From positions 1 to 64,000 of the forward strand of contig JAQXDW010000072.1 in assembly GCA_029251165.1 (NCBI GenBank): 64,000 bases of DNA, given 5' to 3'. Below the pieces are notes generated by a model that saw nothing but the letters and a program-made list of their open reading frames with translations, searched no databases and had not been told where the DNA came from. Positions 33,076 to 41,738 of the stretch are shown in pieces (within the stretch, counting starts at the first letter, position 1; each line of letters starts with the position of its first letter). The position numbers and the translations under genes were made by a program. Origin of the DNA: Myxococcota bacterium. Its GTDB lineage: Bacteria; Myxococcota_A; UBA796.

Positions 33076-34038
33076 TCAGCCCTCGACCTTCAAGTCAAAC
33101 GAAGCAACCAGACCTCGCCACTCTCGCATCGACAGACCGCTGGTTTCCTGGCTGATCGGCTTGCCAGCCAAGGCATCGCGCAGCACTGCGGCCTCGTGAC
33201 GAGACAGGAAGCGTCCCCCCACCCGGAAGTCGGAGAATGCCTCAAAGGTCAGCGGCACCCAGTCCGCCACCAGGGTGGCGATGGCATCGGCAAAGACGCG
33301 GATCTCATACTGGGCGTGCGCGTCCATGCGCAGGCGAAGGAAGCGCAGGAGGTTGTGCAGATCGATCTTCCAGTACCACTGCGTGTACAGGTTGACCGGG
33401 AGGTTCATCCGAGCCAGCTCACGCGCGAGGCCGAATTCTTCGCCCAGCAGCCGCTCGTAGGTCTCGTAGGCTTGACTGGAGTCCCGCTTGAGGAGCTCCA
33501 GCACCAGGGCCGACTGCTCTGGAGACAGAGACTCAGCGCGGCCCTGCCGGTTGTTCACAGCCTGGACTGCGATGTCCTGAGGTGCCGGGAGATAAAACTC
33601 CTTGTCGAGCACCGAGTACCGCGCCGAGACCTCGTTGAGAGATGCGGTTCGGTGTCGGACCCACTGCCGGGCAACAAAGATCGGCATCTTGCAGTGGAGC
33701 TTGAGCTCACACATCTCAAACGGTGAGGTGTGGGCGTTCCGAAGGAGGTAGCGGATGAGGCCCCGGTCCTGTCGGACCTTCTTGGTCCCCTCACCGTAGG
33801 ATACGCGGGCGGCCTGGACGATGGCGGCGTCGCTGCCCATGTAGTCGATAAGGCGAACAAAGCCGTGGTCCAGACACGGAAGCGGTGTGTACATCCGCTC
33901 TTCCAGCGCCGCAACGGTGGGACGACGGGTTGTGGCGGAGTAAGCGCGACTCGCGTCGAGGGCGGCCTGCTCTTCGGCGGTGAGCTTCACGGAATCTCTC
34001 CTGGCGGTGTCCGGCGCAGGTATCCCGTTGTGCTCCAC
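33076..34038 (-). CDS. thyX: Flavin-dependent thymidylate synthase ThyX
   Basis: 320 residues. The ThyX signature RHRTASLNEVSARYS runs from residue 128 to 142 with all R-H-R-x-x-S-x-N-E-x-S-x-R-Y-S positions kept. DHGFVRLIDYMG and QAARVSYGEGTK precede it, and a conserved ARELARMNLPVNLYTQWYWK block follows. It makes dTMP from dUMP using methylene-tetrahydrofolate, FAD and NADPH. About 50 residues lie before the core seen in short homologues; an internal ATG at residue 49 could start a shorter form. The gene is divergent from the DUF5522-like gene with only 28 bases between starts. Confidence 0.93.
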   Translation of the reverse strand: MEHNGIPAPDTARRDSVKLTAEEQAALDASRAYSATTRRPTVAALEERMYTPLPCLDHGFVRLIDYMGSDAAIVQAARVSYGEGTKKVRQDRGLIRYLLRNAHTSPFEMCELKLHCKMPIFVARQWVRHRTASLNEVSARYSVLDKEFYLPAPQDIAVQAVNNRQGRAESLSPEQSALVLELLKRDSSQAYETYERLLGEEFGLARELARMNLPVNLYTQWYWKIDLHNLLRFLRLRMDAHAQYEIRVFADAIATLVADWVPLTFEAFSDFRVGGRFLSRHEAAVLRDALAGKPISQETSGLSMREWRGLVASFDLKVEG

Positions 34039-34066
34039 TGTGCGCTCGCGGGGTTAGGGGGTAGGG

Positions 34067-34273
34067 ATGCCACTCCAAGAACGAATCCAGCGGCTGCACC
34101 GCGCAGCATGTGAGCGCGGCGACAGCAGCTACCGCGACCCGGCATCGGGGTTCTACGTCCTCACCGCGGCCTACCTCGAGAACCGGGGGTATTGCTGTGG
34201 TGCAGGCTGCCGGCACTGCCCCTACCCGGACGATGAGCAGGAGCAGGCAGGGCGGCCACCGGATCCACAGTAG
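34067..34273 (+). CDS. DUF5522-like small zinc-ligand protein
   Basis: 68 residues. The pattern HRAACERGDSSYRDPASGFY, then LENRGYCCGAGCRHCPYPDD, matches the small DUF5522 family (Tyr-x-Asp-Pro, Gly-x-Cys-Cys-Gly-x-Gly-Cys-x-x-Cys). Four cysteines and two histidines could bind a metal or an Fe-S cluster. Function unknown. It is a short, cysteine-rich protein commonly found as a stand-alone gene. The ATG follows GTAGGG at 34061-34066. Confidence 0.75.
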   Translation: MPLQERIQRLHRAACERGDSSYRDPASGFYVLTAAYLENRGYCCGAGCRHCPYPDDEQEQAGRPPDPQ

Positions 34274-34306
34274 CGGGGGTAGACTGTTCACCTCCGGAGG
34301 GATGAG

Positions 34307-35485
34307 ATGAACGATCCGTACGCCGATGCTGCGCTCAAGGCGCTCCAAGAAGGCGACCCAGACAAGGCCCGAAAGGCGCTCAAGCGCGCCCTCAAGGCAG
34401 CACCTCACCGCCTTGATCTTCGGCATGCCCTGGCGATCACCCTGATGCGGGGTGGTGAGATCCCAGAGGCGCTGGAGCAGCTTGATGCGGCACTTTCAGC
34501 CGCGCGTGACCAGGCCGACGAGACCGCTGCCACCATGATGCCGCAGCTCCTGCTCGCTCGGGCCGCAGCCTGTGAAGACAGCTACCGGCCCAGCGAGGCC
34601 GAGGCGGCCTACCGCGAGGTCCTGGTCCACGAAGCGGGCAACCCGCGCGCGCTTCAGGGACTCGGCCACCTCCTGCTGGCCTGGGGGCGCCTGGAGGAAG
34701 GCCTGGTGCTGCTGCGAGAGTACATTGCAGCCGGCGGGGATGGCCCGGAGTATGCCGATGCCGCACAGGGCTTCATCTCTGCAGTGTCGCGCTTTGTCGA
34801 TGAAGATCTCCACCCCCGCAATTTCCTGGAGGCCCACCGGGGCTCCTACGTCGAGTTCTTCGACCACCACGCCGAGCGCATGGAGGCCCAGGGCTGGATC
34901 GCGGAGGCCGCCCGCATGCAGCGCCTCCCCGACGGCAGCATCGCCCCAGTCATTCCCGATGGCGCTCGTCCCTACGCCGCAGTTCGGATCGATCTGGTCG
35001 ATCCCTCCAACGGCCAGCCCGGTCAGGTCGGCGATCAGCCGATGGTCGTTGCCCTCGCAGGCTACGAGCCGCTGTCTCAAGCGATGGTGCTCGTCGACTG
35101 GCCCGAGCTTCCCTTCCCGGTGTGGGTCAGCAGCATCTGCCCATGGGATCAGCTCCCGGTTCAGGTGCTGTTCGGCTACAACTCCGACCCCGTTCAGGCC
35201 ATCGATCCAATCATCGGTGACTGGTACACCGCCGGGTACAACGGCGAGTACGGCGAGACCGATCGGGGTCGCTTCCACTACATCTCCGACCCTGAGCGCA
35301 TCAGCCCACGGTCCGTGCTCTACCACGTCGACTGCGGCCGGGCAGAGCTGCGGTGCATCGACGATCTCCTCAAGCGCCTGGAGATCCTCCACGCCCCCTA
35401 TCGCATCGAGGCGGTCCTGCTAGGGCGTGGCTTCCTCCCAGAGCAGAGCGATGGCTTGCCACCACAAATCACTGGGGCAAGCTGA
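34307..35485 (+). CDS. TPR-repeat protein
   Basis: 392 residues. Residues about 5-150 form four TPR-type helix pairs (NDPYADAALKALQEGDPDKA, LRHALAITLMRGGEIPEALE, RALQGLGHLLLAWGRLEEG). The C-terminal half (about 160-392) is a separate globular domain of unknown family, ending FLPEQSDGLPPQITGAS. No signal peptide. GGAGGG lies 7 bases before the ATG. It converges with the sulfatase-superfamily gene with a 17-base tail overlap. Confidence 0.6.
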   Translation: MNDPYADAALKALQEGDPDKARKALKRALKAAPHRLDLRHALAITLMRGGEIPEALEQLDAALSAARDQADETAATMMPQLLLARAAACEDSYRPSEAEAAYREVLVHEAGNPRALQGLGHLLLAWGRLEEGLVLLREYIAAGGDGPEYADAAQGFISAVSRFVDEDLHPRNFLEAHRGSYVEFFDHHAERMEAQGWIAEAARMQRLPDGSIAPVIPDGARPYAAVRIDLVDPSNGQPGQVGDQPMVVALAGYEPLSQAMVLVDWPELPFPVWVSSICPWDQLPVQVLFGYNSDPVQAIDPIIGDWYTAGYNGEYGETDRGRFHYISDPERISPRSVLYHVDCGRAELRCIDDLLKRLEILHAPYRIEAVLLGRGFLPEQSDGLPPQITGAS

Positions 35486-37667
35486 GCAATGGCTCCTTGC
35501 GAATCGGACTGATCCCATGAGGCGCTGAGGACTCCGGGGTCTCGAGTATCCGACGCCAGGTCTGGAAGATGGCCGCCTCTTCATCATCTCCTGTAACAAA
35601 CGGCTCCAGCGCCAGGCCGAGCTCCGCAGCGATCCGGAGGTTCTGTCCGTAGACGTTGTCGCGGTTGTGGGGGTCCACAACGCGGTCGAACAGCTCGACC
35701 TCCGGCAGGCCACTCTTCGTCGGGCGCCAGACCAGCTTCCAGGGCCCCTGCTGGATCACCCGATCTTTTCCAGCGATGAGGTGGGGGCGGAATTCGGGTC
35801 GGATGGAGACGAGTCCAGTCTCGGGATCCAGCTCATAGCGCTGGGAGACCTTGGTGAAGGGGTAGCGGCGGTGGCCGCGCTGCCAGTAGCTCTTCTCGGA
35901 CAGCCCGGTCTCGATGTAGACGAGACGCTCTTCGTCTTCCGCCTCCCCACGGATCAGCGGCATCATGCTCTGCCCGTCCGGCTCTCCTGGCCAGTCCAGG
36001 CCCAGCACCTCAGTGATGGTGGGAGCGATGTCGATGAGACGCACCGGATCGGAGATCCGCTCTCCGGCATGCGCGCCGTCGGGAAACCGGACCGCGAGCA
36101 TCACCCGATGCTGGCCGTCGTCGTAGGGATGGAAGCCGTGGTTGGGGCCGCGGTACTTGTACGGCAGATCCGGCGCCCACATGTTCTCACCGTGATCGGA
36201 GAACAGGATGACGATGGTGTTGTCGAGGAGATCAGCCTCCTCCAGCTCGCTCATCACCCGACGGACCAGCGCATCCGCCATGTCCAGCCCGCTGTCGTAG
36301 ATGCGGATGTCCTGCTCGGCGGTGATGTTGTCGTACTCGCCGTCGTCTTCGACATAGACCTGGCTGGTGCCGGACTGGGAGTAGCGCAGGCGGTTCTTGC
36401 CCTCGTAGTCCTTCTGTCCGTACATCCGGAACCACGGATCGATGCGATCCCCCGGAGCATGCAGGACGCAGGAGTGGATCGCGGCGAAGAACCGATCGGA
36501 CAGCGCCAGCGCTCCAAGCTCCTCGGTCAGCCGCTCCTCGAACAGCCAGGGTCGGTAGCTCTTGCCGAAGGCCTGGTTGTAGGCCATCACCGGCACCATC
36601 GCGAAGCCGATGGGGTTGTGCATGAAGCTGTGGAAGGTCCGATATCGGGGCTCGTTGACGCTCACCGCGAAGTTCTGGATGCCGACCTGGGGCTGCAGGA
36701 TCCGAGAGAAGCCGGTCTCGGGGACCATGTAGGAGAACCGGCTGTCGTCCGTGACGAAGCTGGTCTCGTAGCCCGCCTCAGCCATGACCGCCGGCAGCAT
36801 CGGGAGGTCCGGGACCAGTCCCTCGGGGGTCGGCAGGTTGTCGCGCACGCCGTGGGTGGTCGGCCAGGTGCCGGTGAGCAGCGATGTCCAGGAGGGGTAG
36901 GTGCGCGCCAGCGGGGTGAACGCCTGCTCGAACATGACCGACTCGGCGACAAAGGCATCGATGCTGGGGGCGGTGTCTCGGAAGTAGCCCTCGCCCCCGA
37001 GGTGGTCGGGGCGCAGCGCATCGACCCCGAGCAGCACGACGTTCATGCCCTCGTTGTCCTGCTGGGGCCCCTCAGCGGTGGGGTGAGACAGCAGGAACGC
37101 GAGCCCGATGAGGTAGGCCACCAGCGCGATCAGCCGTGGCAGCAGCCCGGTGATGCCGCCGTGGTCCTGCCACCGCCGAATCGCCAGCGCGAGCCCCAGC
37201 AGCAGCAGCAGCGCGATGACCGAGTCGATCATCCACAGCTCAGCGGTGTCGATCCAGATGTCCTGGAACGCCATCATCCAGTCGTACAGGGGCGGAAACG
37301 TCCGGGCTTGCCGAAGGAACCCGACGGCGGTGGCGATACCAGCGAAGGAGATCATCGTCTTCCACCAGCCTCGCGCCGTCGGCGGTCTGGGGTGCCACAG
37401 ACGCCCAAGCAGACCCAGCAGACCACCAGACAGCACAGCCATCAGCAGGTACGCGAGCTGAATCCGGACGACATACTCCAGGACACCACCAATCAGCAGG
37501 CTCTTGGTGCTCTGATCCGTGTCAATATGCCCCATCGAATTCATAATCATGAAGGCACTGTCGATGGACTCTGCGATGAACAGGATCTCCATCCAAACCA
37601 GCCCACCCAGCAGCCATCGCAGGGCCCAGTGGGCCCAACTGTCTCCGGTCTTCTCCATCTCGCGCAT
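35469..37667 (-). CDS. Membrane-anchored sulfatase-superfamily enzyme with Thr nucleophile position
   Basis: 732 residues. Four or five membrane helices fill residues about 12-195; the enzyme domain (about 205-720) has GVDALRPDHL (metal-binding Asp216), ARTYPSWTSLLTG, VILFSDHGENM and HGFHPYDDGQHRVM. Sulfatases need Cys or Ser at the C-x-P-x-R site to make formylglycine; here the site reads T256-Y-P-S-W, so no formylglycine can form. Thr is the nucleophile in LtaS- and EptA-type phosphotransferases of the same alkaline-phosphatase fold, so a phosphotransferase or phosphonate-type reaction is possible. The enzyme is extracytoplasmic. Confidence 0.7.
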   Translation of the reverse strand: MREMEKTGDSWAHWALRWLLGGLVWMEILFIAESIDSAFMIMNSMGHIDTDQSTKSLLIGGVLEYVVRIQLAYLLMAVLSGGLLGLLGRLWHPRPPTARGWWKTMISFAGIATAVGFLRQARTFPPLYDWMMAFQDIWIDTAELWMIDSVIALLLLLGLALAIRRWQDHGGITGLLPRLIALVAYLIGLAFLLSHPTAEGPQQDNEGMNVVLLGVDALRPDHLGGEGYFRDTAPSIDAFVAESVMFEQAFTPLARTYPSWTSLLTGTWPTTHGVRDNLPTPEGLVPDLPMLPAVMAEAGYETSFVTDDSRFSYMVPETGFSRILQPQVGIQNFAVSVNEPRYRTFHSFMHNPIGFAMVPVMAYNQAFGKSYRPWLFEERLTEELGALALSDRFFAAIHSCVLHAPGDRIDPWFRMYGQKDYEGKNRLRYSQSGTSQVYVEDDGEYDNITAEQDIRIYDSGLDMADALVRRVMSELEEADLLDNTIVILFSDHGENMWAPDLPYKYRGPNHGFHPYDDGQHRVMLAVRFPDGAHAGERISDPVRLIDIAPTITEVLGLDWPGEPDGQSMMPLIRGEAEDEERLVYIETGLSEKSYWQRGHRRYPFTKVSQRYELDPETGLVSIRPEFRPHLIAGKDRVIQQGPWKLVWRPTKSGLPEVELFDRVVDPHNRDNVYGQNLRIAAELGLALEPFVTGDDEEAAIFQTWRRILETPESSAPHGISPIRKEPLLSLPQ

Positions 37668-37717
37668 GTATCCCGTCGGGAGCGAGATAGTCTAGGTGTA
37701 CGTCCAAGAGGTCTTCT

Positions 37718-39238
37718 GTGCGCGTCATTCTGATCAATCCGCCAATCGACTCCGTCCTGGAGAACGGGAACGTCAGCCCCGTCACCCAGTTCCTCTTCTA
37801 CAACTCCGCACCGCTGGGCATTCTCTACATCGCAGCGGTCCTCGAGCAGGCGGGTCACACCGTTGCTTGTGTTGACGCCGCCGCAGAGCTGCTCAACATC
37901 GACGGAACCGTGCAGCGGATCGAGGATTTTAAGCCCGACGTCATCGGCATCGGCTCGTTCACGGTCACCTTCGAGACCACCCGCAAGCTCGGCGCGGCGC
38001 TGCACGCAGCGATGCCGTCCGTGCCGATCATCCTCGGCAGCTACCACGTCACGCTCGTTCCCGACGATGCCATGGCAGATCCCTGCTTCGACGTCGGCGT
38101 GCTGGGCGAGGGTGAGTTCACCATGCTGGAGCTGGTGGAGCACTATGGCGGCAAGGGCAGCCTCTCGGAGATTCCCGGCATCTGCTACCGCGTCGATGAT
38201 GCCACCGATGCGCGCGGCTGGCGTCTCCACAAGACCGCGCCGCGCAAAAAATTCAAGGACCTCGACAAGCTCCCGTTCCCTGCTCGTCACCTCCTGCCGC
38301 CGAACATCTACCGCCCCATTCCCGTCGACGATCACTCCTTCCCCAAGTTCGCGATGGTCTCCAGCCGTGGCTGTCCGCATGCCTGTGCGTTCTGCCAGAA
38401 GTCACGCTCCGGCTACCGCAGCCACAGCCCGGAGTACGTGGTCGACGAGCTTGAGCACATGATCCGAGACTTCGGTGTACGGGATGTCGCGTTCGTGGAC
38501 TCGCTGTTCTGCGCCAACAAGCGTCGGGTCCATGCCATCTGTGACGAGATGATTCGCCGCGGCGTGCACAAGAAGGTCAGCTGGACCTGCTCCAGCCGGG
38601 TCGAGGTGGTCGACAAGCCGCTCCTCCAGAAGATGAAGGATGCCGGCTGCTGGCGGACCCGCTTCGGGGTCGAGTCCGGCCACGACGACGTCCTCGACTT
38701 CATCTCCAAGGGCATCACCACCGAGAAGGTCCGCAAGGCGATCACCGCAGCCCACGAGGTCGGCCTTCGGCCCAAAGCATTCTTTATGGTGGGCCACATG
38801 CCCGACACCCGCGAGCGCATCCTCGCCACCATCGAGTTCGCCAAGTCCATCCCGCTCCACGACGTCACCGTGCAGATCAACACCCTGCTGCCGGAGACCC
38901 CGCAGCTCGACATCTGGAAGCGCGAGGGCGACAAGTGGGGGCGGCTGGTGAACACCAGCACCGACGAGAAGTCGTTCTGGGAGCCGACGTTTGTCCCCTG
39001 GGGCATGGAGCCAGAGGAGCTGATCGAGCTGCATCGCCGCTTCTACCGTGAGTTCTATCTCCGGCCAGTCACCATCGCGCGACACATGGAGGCGATCAAG
39101 TCCTGGCGAGACGTCACCAAGTATGTCCAGGCCGCCAGCCTGTTCTCGTTCTTGTTCTTCGACCAGGAGCGCCCGAGCCTGTCCATGTGGAAGCAGGCGC
39201 TCAAGGACCGACTCAGCGGGCAGGCTGCCGCGAAGTAG
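37718..39238 (+). CDS. B12-binding domain radical SAM enzyme
   Basis: 506 residues from a GTG. The N-terminal B12-binding fold has VILINPP, LGILYIAAVLEQAGH and LGSYHVTLVPDD (about 105-117); the radical SAM core has SRGCPHACAFC with the cluster cysteines 219, 223 and 226 and a GVESGHDDVLDFISKGIT motif. This is the class of BchE/HpnR-like enzymes. The C-terminal domain (about 430-500) resembles the extra helical domain of that class. The substrate is not known. It is divergent from the sulfatase-superfamily gene with 50 bases between starts, so the two may share control. Confidence 0.85.
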   Translation: MRVILINPPIDSVLENGNVSPVTQFLFYNSAPLGILYIAAVLEQAGHTVACVDAAAELLNIDGTVQRIEDFKPDVIGIGSFTVTFETTRKLGAALHAAMPSVPIILGSYHVTLVPDDAMADPCFDVGVLGEGEFTMLELVEHYGGKGSLSEIPGICYRVDDATDARGWRLHKTAPRKKFKDLDKLPFPARHLLPPNIYRPIPVDDHSFPKFAMVSSRGCPHACAFCQKSRSGYRSHSPEYVVDELEHMIRDFGVRDVAFVDSLFCANKRRVHAICDEMIRRGVHKKVSWTCSSRVEVVDKPLLQKMKDAGCWRTRFGVESGHDDVLDFISKGITTEKVRKAITAAHEVGLRPKAFFMVGHMPDTRERILATIEFAKSIPLHDVTVQINTLLPETPQLDIWKREGDKWGRLVNTSTDEKSFWEPTFVPWGMEPEELIELHRRFYREFYLRPVTIARHMEAIKSWRDVTKYVQAASLFSFLFFDQERPSLSMWKQALKDRLSGQAAAK

Positions 39239-39240
39239 CC

Positions 39241-40383
39241 ATGCTCGCCCTCCTGCTCGCCGTCGGCTGTAGCGGGGCACCGTCGCTGACAGAACGCTGG
39301 CGCGCGGATCCAGACCGCGTCGCTGCAGAGGTCGCCGCGCTGCCACCCACGGAGCAGCTCGCTGCGGTCGAGTCGATCCTGCTCACCGACCCTGCAGGAG
39401 TCGGCCGTCTGTGCGGCTCGCTTCCCGAAGGCGACGCTCGACTTCGCTGTCGCACCGTCCAGACCCGACCGCACCTCTGGCGGGGAGATGCCGTCCCGCC
39501 GCCGGCCCTCCCCTCTCCCCTCGCCGACACCCCACCGTCAACCGGGCGCTGTGACGACCTCGACAATCCTACCGTGTGCTGGAGCCGACATGCCGCCGGG
39601 CGTGCGAGCGCTGGAGATGCTCAGGGAGCGGCAGCCGGATGCCACGCGATTGCAGCCGGGCAGTGGCGAGCAGAGTGCATGTTTCAGTCTGCGGAGACCC
39701 TGCTGGAGTCCCGAGGCCCCGATCTGTACTCCGATGCCGTCTCGCTGTGCGCGCTGTCGGGGGCGTTCGTCACCGACTGCCTGGAGCATGGCGTCGCCCA
39801 GCTCGCAGGACGCGCTCCAGCAACGCCTGGCGGAGACTGGCAGCCCATACGCGCAGCAGCCGAGATGATCACCGCACACTGGCAGGACATCGCGCCCCGA
39901 CAGGGTCGTCAGCAGCGAGAGGCACTCTGGGCGTTAGCGAGCGCGCTGGTCTACGTTGAAGCACCCACAGTCTCCAGCGCGCCGCTGGCGGTGCTGCCGC
40001 TGGAGGCCCACCCCCACATCCGCGCCGCGATGGCATGGCGGCTCCTTCACCTCAGCTCCAGCGCAGACCTCTCCACCCTCACCGCTCGGCTCGCCGATGC
40101 CCCCTCCGCAGACTCCATGCCGCCGGTCCGACAGCCGCGTGCGCTGGTCGGCCTGCTGGACACCTGGGGAGAAGCAGTGCCGCCCGAGACCGCGACGACG
40201 ACGACCTGGATGGGGATCTCGACCCGCGTGGTCAGCACGGAGGCCACGGTCGACGGCACGATCGCCCTGCTGGAAGCCGCAGCCCGGCAGCCGGGTCAGG
40301 ACCACCTCATCAAACAGGCGCTCGCCCACGCTGATCCGCTGGTCGTCTGGACCGCGCAGCGCCTCCGCGACCCGCAGCGGTAG
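39241..40383 (+). CDS. Lipoprotein, first of two tandem paralogues
   Basis: 380 residues from the ATG at 39241, 2 bases after the radical SAM stop. Signal MLALLLAVGC (Cys10) is very short. Paired motifs shared with the next gene are LPEGDARLRCRTVQTRPHLW, WRAECMFQSAETLL and STRVVSTEATVDG. The sequence is helical, Cys-containing and has HEAT-like features at the end (AHADPLVVWTAQRLRD). No known function. It follows the radical SAM gene directly, so it is probably cotranscribed. Confidence 0.65.
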   Translation: MLALLLAVGCSGAPSLTERWRADPDRVAAEVAALPPTEQLAAVESILLTDPAGVGRLCGSLPEGDARLRCRTVQTRPHLWRGDAVPPPALPSPLADTPPSTGRCDDLDNPTVCWSRHAAGRASAGDAQGAAAGCHAIAAGQWRAECMFQSAETLLESRGPDLYSDAVSLCALSGAFVTDCLEHGVAQLAGRAPATPGGDWQPIRAAAEMITAHWQDIAPRQGRQQREALWALASALVYVEAPTVSSAPLAVLPLEAHPHIRAAMAWRLLHLSSSADLSTLTARLADAPSADSMPPVRQPRALVGLLDTWGEAVPPETATTTTWMGISTRVVSTEATVDGTIALLEAAARQPGQDHLIKQALAHADPLVVWTAQRLRDPQR

Positions 40384-40451
40384 CACCTCGAGCACCAACG
40401 CGACTGTCGAAGCTGTCGTGGCATTTCCCAGACCGTCTACAATGGGTCCCC

Positions 40452-41732
40452 ATGATCCCCCTCCTCTTCCTCGGCTGCGGAGACGATGCCCCGGAGGGCC
40501 TCCTCAGCGCCTGTGACGGCGATGCCGACTGTGAGATCGCCGCCGCGGTGGCCGCCTGGCCGGCCGAGCCGGACACCGTGCTCGCCGCGATCAACGATCA
40601 CGCGCTGCCCGAGGCGCGGATCGCCATCGTCGGCCACATCCTCCAGGCCCACCCGCAGGGAAGCGAGCGCCTGTGCCCGTCGCTGCCGGAAGGAGCGGCT
40701 CGAGATCGCTGCGCCCAGCTCTCGGGACGCCCCCACCTCTGGCAAGCGGTTCGTCCCGCCCAGCCCCTCGCACCGCGTGCAGGTGGCGGGCCATCGAGCA
40801 CTGAGATCGCTCCGGTCCTCGGGGTCAAGACCCGCTGGACGGGGCTGAGCGCCGCAGACGATCCCTGCACAGAGGACGCCGATCACACCGGCTGTCTCAT
40901 CGCGTCAGCCCTGGAAGCCGTCGGACGACGACAGGCACAGCAGTCCGCAGCGCTGTGTCTGAACATCCACGAAGAGCGCTGGCAGGGAGAGTGCATGTTT
41001 CTGTCCGCAGAAGCTGCGGTGCGACGCTGGGGGCCACATGGCTATGGAGATGCTGTCGAGCTGTGCATCGCCGCCGAGCCGTTCTCTCAGAACTGCCACA
41101 GCCACAGCCTGATGCTGATGGCGGACCTCGCCCCCTCTGCTGCCGACGGCCAGCCAGGCGCCTGGGGAGACGTCATCCTCGCCGCGACCGCAGTGCGTAC
41201 GGCGTGGAGCTGGCGGGATCCGCAGATGGCTGCGCTGGCCGGAGATCGACTATGGAGTGAGGTCACTGGTCGGGCATATGCTGGGGCGCATGAAGTCAAC
41301 GGAAACCCCTTGGCTGCGCTGCCAGAGGCAGCCCATCCTCACGTCCGGGCAGCGGCGGTCCGTCGGCTGGTCGACATGGAGGGGGCAGAGGCCCACGACC
41401 TCACCGGATGGGTCAATCGAGCCGAGCATGCCCTCGCCGCGCGCAGCCGGGCTGCAGCACGCCGCTCTGATGCCACCTTCCGGGCCGCCGCTGACCTCTG
41501 GCCGCTCGACCGGTCTGGTGAGGAGACCATCCCAGCGATCGCCTACCTCGGCACCGGCCGCCGCACGGTGTCCACAGACCCAACGATCGACCTCACCCTC
41601 TGCGTGCTGGAGGCCATCGGGCGCTCCCCTCCGGTGCCAGCGTCGATTATGGAGCAGGGTGCCGCGCACCCCGACCCGCTGACGGCCTGGACCGCGGCGC
41701 GGCTCGTCGAGCTGAGATCCCCGGAGGAGTAA
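40452..41732 (+). CDS. Lipoprotein, second of two tandem paralogues
   Basis: 426 residues. The signal MIPLLFLGC (Cys9) is very short. It matches its neighbour at LPEGAARDRCAQLSGRPHLW, WQGECMFLSAEAAVRR, GDAVELC and STDPTIDLTLCVLEA, plus the HPDPLTAWTAARLVEL ending, so the two are duplicates that have diverged. A longer middle part with DPCTEDADHTGC is absent from the first copy. Function unknown. It lies 6 bases before the TPP enzyme. Confidence 0.65.
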   Translation: MIPLLFLGCGDDAPEGLLSACDGDADCEIAAAVAAWPAEPDTVLAAINDHALPEARIAIVGHILQAHPQGSERLCPSLPEGAARDRCAQLSGRPHLWQAVRPAQPLAPRAGGGPSSTEIAPVLGVKTRWTGLSAADDPCTEDADHTGCLIASALEAVGRRQAQQSAALCLNIHEERWQGECMFLSAEAAVRRWGPHGYGDAVELCIAAEPFSQNCHSHSLMLMADLAPSAADGQPGAWGDVILAATAVRTAWSWRDPQMAALAGDRLWSEVTGRAYAGAHEVNGNPLAALPEAAHPHVRAAAVRRLVDMEGAEAHDLTGWVNRAEHALAARSRAAARRSDATFRAAADLWPLDRSGEETIPAIAYLGTGRRTVSTDPTIDLTLCVLEAIGRSPPVPASIMEQGAAHPDPLTAWTAARLVELRSPEE

Positions 41733-41738
41733 GAGTCC

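Noticed and set aside
35667..37733. A 688-codon plus-strand frame opposite the sulfatase-superfamily gene
   Set aside because: It is rich in His, Gln and Val with no domain, and the minus strand encodes conserved sulfatase-fold motifs.
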